DNA from: an uncultured Lachnospiraceae bacterium
GTDB taxonomy: Bacteria; Bacillota; Clostridia; Lachnospirales; Lachnospiraceae
Direction of reading: 5' to 3'
DNA: 64,000 bases
NCBI GenBank assembly: GCA_902775555.1
Contig: CACYMQ010000005.1
Coordinates: forward strand, 105,126 to 169,125
Position numbers and translations under genes: made by a program. Under the pieces are notes generated by a model. The model was given only the letters and a program-made list of their open reading frames with translations. It searched no databases and was not told the origin of the DNA. This document shows positions 25,394 through 33,662 of the stretch, piece after piece. Position 1 is the stretch's first letter. Each line of letters starts with the position of its first letter.

Positions 25394-26854
25394 ATGGGTT
25401 TTATCAAGAATTTCAGGCGGGATTTCGCTCAGGCAGTCAATGAACTGCTTCCGGAAACGGACGAAAAACCTGCAAAAAAGAAGAAGGATCTGAAGAAAGA
25501 GCAGGAGGTCTTTTCACAGGAAGAATCTACGGAAAAAGGACCCGAGAACCGGGAACCGGTGGCGGAGGCCAGTGTGCAGGATGCCGTATCGGAGGCAATC
25601 TTAAGAGAAGAAGCAGACCGGCTCAGGGAAGAAATCCTTCAAAATACAGAGGAACGTGTGGAACAGATGAACCGGGAGATGGACGAAGAGATCGATCGTC
25701 TGCCGGATTTAGCTGAGGCTGCGGAAGACAGAGAGGAAACCGGGGAGTCGGATGAGGAAGAGGTAACCGGTGTGGCCGGACCGGCGGAAGAAACCGGTAC
25801 GGAGGCATCCTTGCAGGCTGATGATGAGGAACCGCAGGATTCCGGGGAGACAGCCCGGGATACGGCCGGAGAGGGATTGCCGGATGCGGCACCGGAACCG
25901 GTGGAGGAGTTGTTCGCGGATCCGTCGGAATCGGAAGTGCCGGGGACGACAGAGGATTCTGTGAGTCCGGCAGATGGCGGACCGGCGGAGGATCCTGAGC
26001 CTTCGGCTGAGGATCAAATACAGGAAACAGAAGCAATCCCGGCGGATGAAGGATCGGAGGAACGGTCCGAAGCCCCGGCTGAGGAAGAAGCGTCAGGGAC
26101 AGAACCGGCACAGACAGCGGATGAAGTCCCGGAGACGACGGGGACGACAGATGGTTCCCAAACGGAGGAACTGTATTCGGAAAGTGAGGTGGAACGCTTG
26201 GCGGAACTGGAAGCACAGGCAGGAGTTGATGAGCCGTTAGCCGGACTGGCAGCGGATTGTACCTATATCACAGCAAAGACAAAGATCAAAGGAGATATCG
26301 AAACAGAAGGCGATATCGATCTGATCGGAACCATAACGGGAAATGTCACCTGTCCGGGGAAGCTGATCGTGGGCGGACACATTTTCGGAAATGTGGAAGC
26401 CGGAGAGCTCTATGCCAACCAGGCGAAGATCGAAGGCCCCATCCATGTGACCGACAGCGTTAAGATCGGTGTAGGGTCCGTGATCATCGGAAATATCACG
26501 GGGAACTCTGCAGTCATAGCCGGAGCGGTTCAGGGCGATATCGATATCCAGGGCCCTGTGATCGTGGATTCCTCAGCTGTTATCGTAGGAAATATCAAAT
26601 CCAGATCCGTGCAGATCAATAACGGAGCCATCATTGAGGGCTTCTGCTCACAGAGTTACATGGATGTGGATGTGAAGAAATATTTTGAACAGGAAAGCGA
26701 AGCCAAAGGGGATACGGATTCCAAAGTTGAGGAGCTGATGCCCGAGAACACCGGCGATGAGAAAGCAGAAGATGTAAAGAGTGAGCAGGCGGGCAGAGTC
26801 AGCGGCTCCGGCACGGGCGGAAACAAGAATCAAAACCGAAAGGGTAAGAGATAA
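25394..26854 (+). CDS. Bactofilin-domain protein with long acidic N-terminal region
   Basis: A 486-residue protein. Residues 1-20 (MGFIKNFRRDFAQAVNELL) could form an amphipathic helix. Residues about 35-285 are low complexity and strongly acidic, rich in Glu, Asp, Ala, Pro and Thr. Residues about 288-425 form a bactofilin (polymer-forming cytoskeletal, DUF583) domain made of short beta-helix repeats such as IKGDIETEGDIDLIGTITGN and VIIGNITGNSAVIAGAVQGD. The tail is again polar and ends basic. Bactofilins polymerise and often position cell-wall enzymes. It sits directly upstream of pyrH, where rpsB-tsf is usual. AAAGGAGAACTGCGT precedes the start. Confidence 0.88.
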   Translation: MGFIKNFRRDFAQAVNELLPETDEKPAKKKKDLKKEQEVFSQEESTEKGPENREPVAEASVQDAVSEAILREEADRLREEILQNTEERVEQMNREMDEEIDRLPDLAEAAEDREETGESDEEEVTGVAGPAEETGTEASLQADDEEPQDSGETARDTAGEGLPDAAPEPVEELFADPSESEVPGTTEDSVSPADGGPAEDPEPSAEDQIQETEAIPADEGSEERSEAPAEEEASGTEPAQTADEVPETTGTTDGSQTEELYSESEVERLAELEAQAGVDEPLAGLAADCTYITAKTKIKGDIETEGDIDLIGTITGNVTCPGKLIVGGHIFGNVEAGELYANQAKIEGPIHVTDSVKIGVGSVIIGNITGNSAVIAGAVQGDIDIQGPVIVDSSAVIVGNIKSRSVQINNGAIIEGFCSQSYMDVDVKKYFEQESEAKGDTDSKVEELMPENTGDEKAEDVKSEQAGRVSGSGTGGNKNQNRKGKR

Positions 26855-26870
26855 CAAGGAAGGACAGAAT

Positions 26871-27575
26871 ATGGAATTAAAGAAGGTAGTACTCAAGCTT
26901 TCCGGAGAGGCTCTGGCCGGGGATAAGAAGACCGGCTTCTCCGAAGAGGTGGTTAAGGATGTGGCTGCACAGGTACACAAGGTTCTGGATCAGGGGATCC
27001 GGGTCGGGATCGTGATCGGCGGAGGGAATTTCTGGAGAGGAAGGACCTCGGAAGGCATGGACCGCGTAAAGGCGGACCAGATCGGGATGCTTGCCACGAT
27101 CATGAACTGTATCTATACAGCGGACTTCTTCCGTCAGGAGGGCATAACCTGTCATGTCATGACACCGTTTGTCATGGGAAATGTTACAGAGCAGTTTGTA
27201 CGCGACAAGGCGGTTGAATATATGGAGCAGGGACATGTGGTCTTCTTCGCGGGAGGAACCGGTCATCCCTACTTCTCAACGGATATGGCAGTCGTACTCC
27301 GGGCAGTGGAGATCGGCGCGGATGCCATCCTGGCAGGAAAGGCCATCGATGGTGTATATACCGCCGATCCGAAGGTGGACCCGGAAGCAAAGAAGATCGA
27401 TCGGATGTCCATGCAGGAGATCGTGGACAAGAAGCTCGGTGTGATCGATCTTGCATCTGCGGTCTTGGCCATGGAGAACAAGATGCCCATGCTGCTCTTC
27501 GGACTTTCCGGAGAGGACAGCATCGTACGCGCGATCAGCGGACCCTTCACGGGAACCGAGATCACGGCAGAGTAA
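26871..27575 (+). CDS. pyrH: UMP kinase
   Basis: Phosphorylates UMP to UDP. An amino-acid-kinase-fold protein of 234 residues with VVLKLSGEALAG, GIVIGGGNFWRG, FFAGGTGHPYFSTD and AKAIDGVYTADP-like motifs. The start at 26871 follows AAGGAAGGACAG; an in-frame ATG at 26781 lies inside the bactofilin gene and is rejected. It is followed by a repeat tract and frr. Confidence 0.97.
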   Translation: MELKKVVLKLSGEALAGDKKTGFSEEVVKDVAAQVHKVLDQGIRVGIVIGGGNFWRGRTSEGMDRVKADQIGMLATIMNCIYTADFFRQEGITCHVMTPFVMGNVTEQFVRDKAVEYMEQGHVVFFAGGTGHPYFSTDMAVVLRAVEIGADAILAGKAIDGVYTADPKVDPEAKKIDRMSMQEIVDKKLGVIDLASAVLAMENKMPMLLFGLSGEDSIVRAISGPFTGTEITAE

Positions 27576-27589
27576 TAGTATCACATTCC

Positions 27590-27674
27590 ATGTCATCCTG
27601 AGGGCGCAGCCCCGTATGTCATCCTGAGGACGCAGTCCCGTATGTCATCCTGAGGACGCAGTCCGAAGGATCTT
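27590..27674 (+). repeat. Three 26-bp tandem repeats plus GAAGGATCTTA tail
   Basis: Units ATGTCATCCTGAGG(G/A)CGCAG start at 27590, 27616 and 27642; the last continues into GAAGGATCTTA. The tract begins 14 bases after the pyrH stop, in sense orientation. It is the same family as at 3031-3178 but with a different repeat length. Confidence 0.85.
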
Positions 27675-27741
27675 ATCATCGGGTATATCAAGAGACAATA
27701 ATGACAGGTGATCATTATAAAGATTTAGGAGGAGAAGAGTT

Positions 27742-28284
27742 ATGGCAGATTATGAGGAGAAGATGCAAAAGGCACTGGACAATCTTGAGTCAGAGTACGG
27801 TACGATCCGTGCAGGGCGTGCAAATCCGCACATTTTAGACAAGATCAAGGTGGATTATTACGGAACCCCGACAGGTATGCAGGGCGTTGCCAATGTTTCG
27901 GTACCCGAGGCGCAGACACTGATGATCACACCTTGGGAGGCTAAGATGATCAAGGAGATCGAAAAGGCGATCATGGCTTCGGATCTGGGCCTTAATCCCA
28001 GCAATGACGGGAAGAGCGTGATCCTTCATTTCCCCAAGCTGACGGAGGATCGTCGTAAAGAGCTTGCAAAGGATATCAAGAAGAAGGGAGAGGCTGCAAA
28101 GGTAGCCGTAAGAAATATCCGCCGTGATGCCAATGAAGCTGTGAAGAAGCAGGAGAAGGCAGGTGAGATCTCTGAGGACGATCGTAAGGACGAAGAGGAG
28201 AAGATCCAGAAGAAGACCGATAAATTCACGGCTGAGATCGATAAGATGGTAGAAAGCAAGACGAAAGAGATCATGACGGTATAA
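27742..28284 (+). CDS. frr: Ribosome recycling factor
   Basis: Splits post-termination 70S complexes with EF-G. The 180-residue protein has the classic start EEKMQKALDNLESEYGTIRAGRANPHILDKIKVDYYGTPT (quoted here as the family signature region, residues 5-44), and the helical C-terminus KAEIDKMVESKTKEIMTV-like end. AGGAGGAGAAG precedes the ATG. Confidence 0.97.
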   Translation: MADYEEKMQKALDNLESEYGTIRAGRANPHILDKIKVDYYGTPTGMQGVANVSVPEAQTLMITPWEAKMIKEIEKAIMASDLGLNPSNDGKSVILHFPKLTEDRRKELAKDIKKKGEAAKVAVRNIRRDANEAVKKQEKAGEISEDDRKDEEEKIQKKTDKFTAEIDKMVESKTKEIMTV

Positions 28285-28290
28285 CCGTTT

Positions 28291-28392
28291 GACGTCCATG
28301 TCATCCTGAGGGCGAAGCCCGAAGGATCTTTCGGAGACAGTGCAAGGTGACGTCCATGTCATCCTGAGGGCGAAGCCCGAAGGATCTTTCGA
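28291..28392 (+). repeat. Two 58-bp tandem repeats of the GTCATCCTGAG family
   Basis: Units start at 28291 and 28349 (GACGTCCATGTCATCCTGAG, then GGCGAAGCCCGAAGGATCTTTCG). Each contains GGGC-GAA-GCCC, a tight hairpin. It begins 6 bases after the frr stop, in sense orientation. Confidence 0.85.
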
Positions 28393-28438
28393 TAACAGTA
28401 CAGGACGACAGGAAAAGGATAAGAATAAGGGGAGAAAC

Positions 28439-29179
28439 ATGCAGGGAGTGATCGACGGAGTAACCTATGAGATTCCCAACCATGTTGCGGTGATCATGGA
28501 CGGGAACGGACGCTGGGCTAAGAAACGGCTGATGCCCAGAGGCTTCGGGCACAGACAGGGCGGAAAAGCGCTGGAGCAGGCCTGTGAGGATATCTGGCAT
28601 CTGGGTGTGAAATACTTCACGGTCTATGCCTTTTCCACCGAGAACTGGAAGCGTTCCGTGGAGGAAGTAACGGGGATCATGAATATTCTCCGGAATTATC
28701 TGAAGACAGCGGCCGAACGATGCAACCGTGAAAATATGCGGATGCGTGTGATCGGTGACCGGCATGTGCTGGATGCGGATATCCAGAGTGAGATCCACAG
28801 GGTGGAGGAAGCCACGAAACAGAATACGGGGCTTCAGTTTACGGTTGCCATCAATTACGGCGGAAGAGACGAGATCCGCCGGGCCGTAACGAAGATCGCT
28901 GATGAGGTGAAGGCAGGAACGCTTTCTCCCGAAGAGGTCAGTGATGAAGTGATCGCGGCACATCTGGACACCTGGGAACTTCCGGATCCGGACCTTCTGA
29001 TCCGTACCAGCGGAGAAGAGAGGATCTCAAATTTCCTCCTCTGGCAGCTGGCATATGCGGAGTTTTATTTTACGGATGTACTATGGCCGGATTTTGACCG
29101 GAAATGTTTCATCGAAGCAATCAAGTATTACAATTCCAGAGACCGGAGATACGGGGGCGTAAAGGGTGAGAAGAAATAA
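28439..29179 (+). CDS. uppS: Isoprenyl transferase (undecaprenyl diphosphate synthase)
   Basis: Cis-prenyltransferase making the C55 lipid carrier for cell-wall and surface glycans. The 246-residue protein has HVAVIMDGNGRWAKKR (catalytic Asp), TVYAFSTENWKR, NYGGRDEI and DLLIRTSGEERISNFLLWQ. The start at 28439 follows GGGGAGAAAC; a longer frame from 28340 would include repeat DNA and is rejected. It supplies the carrier used by the glycan locus on the right. Confidence 0.96.
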   Translation: MQGVIDGVTYEIPNHVAVIMDGNGRWAKKRLMPRGFGHRQGGKALEQACEDIWHLGVKYFTVYAFSTENWKRSVEEVTGIMNILRNYLKTAAERCNRENMRMRVIGDRHVLDADIQSEIHRVEEATKQNTGLQFTVAINYGGRDEIRRAVTKIADEVKAGTLSPEEVSDEVIAAHLDTWELPDPDLLIRTSGEERISNFLLWQLAYAEFYFTDVLWPDFDRKCFIEAIKYYNSRDRRYGGVKGEKK

Positions 29180-29182
29180 GAT

Positions 29183-29315
29183 TCTTCGCCTTCGGCTCAG
29201 AATGACATATCGGGTGTTATCCTGAAGCCGGATGCCGTCCTGAAGTCGGGTGTTATCCTGAAGCCGGATGCCGCCCTGAAGTCGGGTGTCATCCTGAGCG
29301 CAGCGAAGGATCTTA
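29183..29315 (+). repeat. Degenerate and 36-bp tandem repeats of the same family
   Basis: An inverted copy (AGATTCTTCGCCTTCGGCTC, then AGAATGACAT) opens the tract just after the uppS stop. Two 36-bp units start at 29210 and 29246 (TCGGGTGTTATCCTGAAGCC), and a final sense copy GTGTCATCCTGAGCGCAGCG, then AAGGATCTTA, ends at 29315. Confidence 0.8.
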
Positions 29316-29374
29316 GGGAAGAAAAGAAAGGGATTTCGGAACCGTTCCGCGGTTCCGGAGGTAAGTGAGATCAT

Positions 29375-30187
29375 ATGTTTTGGACAAGACTGGCAAGCGG
29401 AATCGTACTGGTGATATTGGCGATCGGAACCCTTTGGGTCGGCGGATGGCTGACCTGCGGGGTCATGTGTTTACTCTCCCTGGTGGGATGCTTTGAACTC
29501 CTCCGGGTCTACGGCCTTGAAAAAAGGGCCATGGGGATCGCATGTTATCTCACCACGATCCTTTATTATCTGGCTCTTTACTTTGAGGCGGACTACCTGC
29601 TCATGCCCATCATGGTGATCTATCTGCTGATCATCCTTGCGATCTACGTACTCTGTTTTTCAAAGTACAAGGACAAGGATACGATGGCGGCCTTTCTGGC
29701 ATTTTACTACGTGAGCGTCTGCCTCTCCTATGTGTTCCGTCTCCGGGATATCAAGGACGGCGGATATCTGATCATCCTGGTATTCATCTGCTCCTGGGGA
29801 AATGATACCCTGGCTTATTGTGCGGGCCGTCTCTTCGGTAAGCACAAGATGAGTCCGGTGCTTTCACCGAAGAAGAGCGTGGAGGGCTTGATCGGCGGGA
29901 TCATCGGAGCCGGGATCCTGGGTATGCTCTTCGGGTTCTATTTCAATGCAAATGTTCATCCGATCCCGAATGCGCCGCTCTGGTTCGCACTGGTGGGAGC
30001 TGTGGGTGCTCTCCCGGCCGTGATCGGAGATCTTGCGGCATCGGCGATCAAGAGAAATAATGACGTGAAGGATTACGGCAAGCTGATCCCGGGACACGGA
30101 GGTGTGCTGGACCGCTTTGACAGTATGATCTTCACGGCGCCTATCATTTACTATGCGGTACTTTTTGTACTCGGAAATGCGAGATAG
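29375..30187 (+). CDS. cdsA: Phosphatidate cytidylyltransferase
   Basis: Makes CDP-diacylglycerol in the membrane. The 270-residue protein has about 7-8 transmembrane segments and the family signature near the C-terminus, KDYGKLIPGHGGVLDRFDSM, plus LSPKKSVEGLIGG. It stands in the standard order uppS-cdsA-dxr. Confidence 0.95.
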   Translation: MFWTRLASGIVLVILAIGTLWVGGWLTCGVMCLLSLVGCFELLRVYGLEKRAMGIACYLTTILYYLALYFEADYLLMPIMVIYLLIILAIYVLCFSKYKDKDTMAAFLAFYYVSVCLSYVFRLRDIKDGGYLIILVFICSWGNDTLAYCAGRLFGKHKMSPVLSPKKSVEGLIGGIIGAGILGMLFGFYFNANVHPIPNAPLWFALVGAVGALPAVIGDLAASAIKRNNDVKDYGKLIPGHGGVLDRFDSMIFTAPIIYYAVLFVLGNAR

Positions 30188-30190
30188 CTT

Positions 30191-31339
30191 ATGAAGAAAA
30201 TAGCGCTTATCGGGTCGACGGGTTCCATAGGAACCCAGACCCTGGAAATCGTCCGGAACCATCCGGAAGAATACAAAGTGGTGGCACTTGCCTGCGGAAG
30301 AAACCTCGAACTGCTCGAGGCTGAGATGCGGGAGTTCCACCCTTCTTTCGTTTCTGTGGGGGATGAGGAAGGGGCCGCTTCCCTTCGGGCTTCCACCCGG
30401 GATCTCGGTATCCCCGTGGGTTTTGGGATGTCGGGACTCTGTGAGGCTGCGGCTTATCCGGATGCGGATGTGACCGTGACCGCCATCGTGGGAATGGTGG
30501 GCATACAGCCCACTCTGGCTGCCATCGAAGCAGGGAAGACCATCGCCCTTGCCAACAAGGAAACGCTGGTCACTGCAGGACATCTGGTGACAAAGGCGGC
30601 GAAGGAAAGAGGAGTTAAGATCCTTCCGGTGGACAGCGAGCATTCGGCGATCTTCCAGAGCCTGCAGGGAAATACGGGAAATCGTATCGCACGGATCCTG
30701 CTTACCGCTTCCGGCGGCCCCTTCCGCGGAAGGACCAGGGAAGAACTGAAGCAGGTAAAGCTGGCGGATGCATTAAAGCATCCCAACTGGTCCATGGGAC
30801 AAAAAATTACCATAGACAGTGCTACAATGGTCAATAAGGGATTGGAAGTGATCGAGGCCACCTGGCTCTTTGATGTGGAGCCGGAGAGGATCGAGGTACT
30901 TGTCCAGCCGCAGAGCATCATCCATTCGGCCGTGGAATACGAGGACGGAGCGGTGATCGCACAGCTGGGAACACCGGATATGAAGCTTCCCATCCAGTAT
31001 GCCCTGACCTGGCCGGCGCGTGTATATCTGCCGGGTGACCGGTTGGATTTCACAAAGCTTTCCGCCATCGAACTGGCGCAGCCGGACAGGAAGACATTCC
31101 TGGGTCTCGACTTCGCTTATCGTGCGGCAAAGGAAGGCGGGATCCTTCCGACTGCCATGAATGCTGCAAATGAATATGCGGTAGCACATTTTCTGAGAGA
31201 AGAGATCTCCTTCCTGGATATCTATGACTGGATCGAATATGCAATGGATACGGCATCGGGATCAAAGGAGCCGTCCCTGGAGGAGATCCTTGCGGAAGAG
31301 AAGGCAGTGGAAGAGCGCCTGAAGGCGAGATTTCGCTAA
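30191..31339 (+). CDS. dxr: 1-deoxy-D-xylulose 5-phosphate reductoisomerase
   Basis: Second step of the MEP isoprenoid pathway (NADPH). The 382-residue protein has IGSTGSIGTQTLEIV, ALANKETLVTAG, PVDSEHSAIFQSL and LTASGGPFRG (substrate and metal residues), then KITIDSATMVNKGLEVIEA. It starts 3 bases after the cdsA stop. ispG lies two genes downstream. Confidence 0.97.
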   Translation: MKKIALIGSTGSIGTQTLEIVRNHPEEYKVVALACGRNLELLEAEMREFHPSFVSVGDEEGAASLRASTRDLGIPVGFGMSGLCEAAAYPDADVTVTAIVGMVGIQPTLAAIEAGKTIALANKETLVTAGHLVTKAAKERGVKILPVDSEHSAIFQSLQGNTGNRIARILLTASGGPFRGRTREELKQVKLADALKHPNWSMGQKITIDSATMVNKGLEVIEATWLFDVEPERIEVLVQPQSIIHSAVEYEDGAVIAQLGTPDMKLPIQYALTWPARVYLPGDRLDFTKLSAIELAQPDRKTFLGLDFAYRAAKEGGILPTAMNAANEYAVAHFLREEISFLDIYDWIEYAMDTASGSKEPSLEEILAEEKAVEERLKARFR

Positions 31340-31380
31340 AGTGTAGCAATTGAAGGGACACTGGAAGGGACAACGGAATC

Positions 31381-32415
31381 ATGTTAAAGATCATTGCAAT
31401 CATTCTGATGTTCGGCGTGATCGTATTCGTACACGAATTTGGACATTTTCTTTTTGCAAAACTGAATCATGTCAGGGTAAATGAGTTTGCCATCGGTATG
31501 GGACCGGCCATCATGAAATTTGGGAAGAAGGAGACGCAGTATTCCGTAAGGCTCCTCCCCATCGGAGGATACTGTCTTATGGCGGGACAGGACGGAGAGG
31601 ATACGGAACTGGAAGGGTCCTTCCAGAGTAAGTCTGTTCCGGCGAGGCTGTCCATCATGCTGGCAGGGCCGTTCTTCAATTTCCTGTTGGCGCTGGTGCT
31701 GTCCATAGCAACGGCACATTTCTATCTGCTGGATCCCCCGGTGATCGCCGAGGTGTCCAAGGGAAGCGCCGCTGAGGTGGCAGGGATCCGGCCGGGAGAC
31801 GAGATCACGGAGCTGAACGGACACAGTATCAGTCTCTTCCGGGAGATCACGCTGTTCCGTCAGGTGGAGGATCTCACCAAACCGGTGGACGTGACCTATC
31901 TTCGGGATGGAAAGTCCTACGATACAACGCTGCACCTGTCCAAGGAGCAGAATTATATGTTCGGGATCACGGTCCAGCCCAGAGAATCCAGAAACTTCGG
32001 GGAGGAACTGTACTATTCCCTGCTGGAGGTGAAATTCCAGATAACGACGGCGGTCACCTCCGTGAAAATGCTGTTCACGGGGAAAGCTTCGGTGAATGAC
32101 CTGTCCGGACCGGTGGGCATCGGAAATATGATGAGCAATGTGATCGACCAGGCGGAACAGGAGGGAGGAACGAAGAATGCGATCCTCAGCATCATCAGCT
32201 TCATGGTGCTGGTATCCGCCAACCTCGGTATCATGAACCTTCTGCCGATCCCGGCTTTGGACGGGGGACGGATCCTGTTCCTTGTGATCGAGGCGGTGAC
32301 CCGGAAGAAGGTGCCGAAGGACAAGGAAATGATCGTGAACTTCATCGGCTTTGTGCTGCTGATGCTGCTGATGGTATTTGTATTCTTCAATGACATAAGA
32401 AAACTGTTTATGTGA
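31381..32415 (+). CDS. rseP: Site-2 protease RseP/RasP
   Basis: An intramembrane zinc metalloprotease of 344 residues. HEFGH at residues 18-22 and the C-terminal LLPIPALDGGRILF (LDG motif) form the active site. A single PDZ domain lies at about residues 115-195 (AGIRPGDEITELNGHSI). It cleaves membrane-bound anti-sigma factors or signal-peptide remnants; the targets here are unknown. Confidence 0.95.
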   Translation: MLKIIAIILMFGVIVFVHEFGHFLFAKLNHVRVNEFAIGMGPAIMKFGKKETQYSVRLLPIGGYCLMAGQDGEDTELEGSFQSKSVPARLSIMLAGPFFNFLLALVLSIATAHFYLLDPPVIAEVSKGSAAEVAGIRPGDEITELNGHSISLFREITLFRQVEDLTKPVDVTYLRDGKSYDTTLHLSKEQNYMFGITVQPRESRNFGEELYYSLLEVKFQITTAVTSVKMLFTGKASVNDLSGPVGIGNMMSNVIDQAEQEGGTKNAILSIISFMVLVSANLGIMNLLPIPALDGGRILFLVIEAVTRKKVPKDKEMIVNFIGFVLLMLLMVFVFFNDIRKLFM

Positions 32416-32522
32416 AATGACTGACGCGCAAACTGTCCGGAACAGTGAACGGTCCTGTCCGACCCATGTTAACGGAGGTCCGCGCTCATGGAAAACGGGG
32501 ATCACAGTAGGAGAGGTAACGT

Positions 32523-33596
32523 ATGGTGGAACGACATAAGACCAGAGTGGTTAAGATTGGGGACGTTGCGATTGGAGGAGAAAATCCCATCGCGATCCAG
32601 TCCATGACAAATACGGAAACGAGTGACGTGGAGGCTACGGTGGCCCAGATCCTTGCGCTGGAGAAGGCGGGATGTGAGATCATCCGGAGCACGGCGAATA
32701 CGGAAGCGGCAGCGGATGCTTTCGATAAGATCAGGGAACGGATCCATATCCCGATCGTTGCGGATATCCATTTTGATCACAAACTTGCCATCCGTGCCAT
32801 GGAGCATGGGGCGGACAAGATCCGGATCAACCCCGGAAATATCGGCGGTCCTGAGAACCTGAAGAAGGTGGTGGATGCGGCAAAGCATTATCATGTGCCC
32901 ATCCGGGTCGGCGTCAACAGCGGATCGCTGGAGAAGAATCTGGTGGAGAAGTACGGCGGAGTGACTGCGGAAGGCATCGTGGAGAGCGCCATGGACAAGG
33001 TGCGGATGCTGGAGGAGCAGGATTTCCATGACATCGTTATCAGTATCAAGTCTTCGGATGTTCCCATGAGCGTGGAGACCCACCGGCTGGTAAGCCAGCA
33101 GACGGACTATCCTCTGCATGTGGGGATCACGGAATCCGGAACGCTCTGGAGCGGAAATATCAAATCATCGGTGGGCCTGGGGATGATCCTGGGTGCCGGG
33201 ATCGGAGATACCATCCGGGTATCCCTGTCCGGGGATCCGGTGGAGGAAGTACGGACCGCAAAGCTGATCCTTCGGACACTGGGGCTCAGAAAAGAGGGGA
33301 TCACCCTGGTCAGCTGTCCTACCTGCGGGAGAACGAAGATCGATCTGATCGGTCTGGCAAATCAGGTGGAGCGTATGGTGGAGGAGTATCCGGATCTCAC
33401 GGCAAAGGTGGCGGTTATGGGATGTATCGTGAACGGACCCGGGGAAGCAAGAGAGGCAGACCTGGGGGTTGCCGGCGGAGTGGGGGAAGGCCTTCTGTTC
33501 CGTCATGGCGAGATCCTGAGGAAGGTACCGGAGGCGGAGATCCTTCCGGCACTCAGGGCGGAACTGGACAAAATGAGGAAAGAGAATGGAACCTGA
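32523..33596 (+). CDS. ispG: 4-hydroxy-3-methylbut-2-en-1-yl diphosphate synthase
   Basis: An iron-sulfur enzyme of the MEP pathway, 357 residues. The cluster cysteines are Cys265 and Cys268 (SCPTCGRTK) and Cys301 (GCIVNGPGEAREAD). The N-terminal TIM barrel begins with the family's VKIGDVAIGGENPIAIQSMT. GGAGAGGTAACGT precedes the ATG. Confidence 0.97.
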   Translation: MVERHKTRVVKIGDVAIGGENPIAIQSMTNTETSDVEATVAQILALEKAGCEIIRSTANTEAAADAFDKIRERIHIPIVADIHFDHKLAIRAMEHGADKIRINPGNIGGPENLKKVVDAAKHYHVPIRVGVNSGSLEKNLVEKYGGVTAEGIVESAMDKVRMLEEQDFHDIVISIKSSDVPMSVETHRLVSQQTDYPLHVGITESGTLWSGNIKSSVGLGMILGAGIGDTIRVSLSGDPVEEVRTAKLILRTLGLRKEGITLVSCPTCGRTKIDLIGLANQVERMVEEYPDLTAKVAVMGCIVNGPGEAREADLGVAGGVGEGLLFRHGEILRKVPEAEILPALRAELDKMRKENGT

Positions 33597-33662
33597 AAAG
33601 CCATGCCCGAAAGATGAACTGCATGGGGAATAAAGGATAATTTGGAGAAGTATAAATAGTTT

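Noticed and set aside
28340-28438. N-terminal extension of UppS
   Set aside because: The 33 extra codons translate the intergenic repeat (VILRAKPEGSF), and the proper ribosome site is at the ATG at 28439.
31384-32505. 373-codon minus-strand frame opposite rseP
   Set aside because: Shadow frame without start signals or domain similarity.
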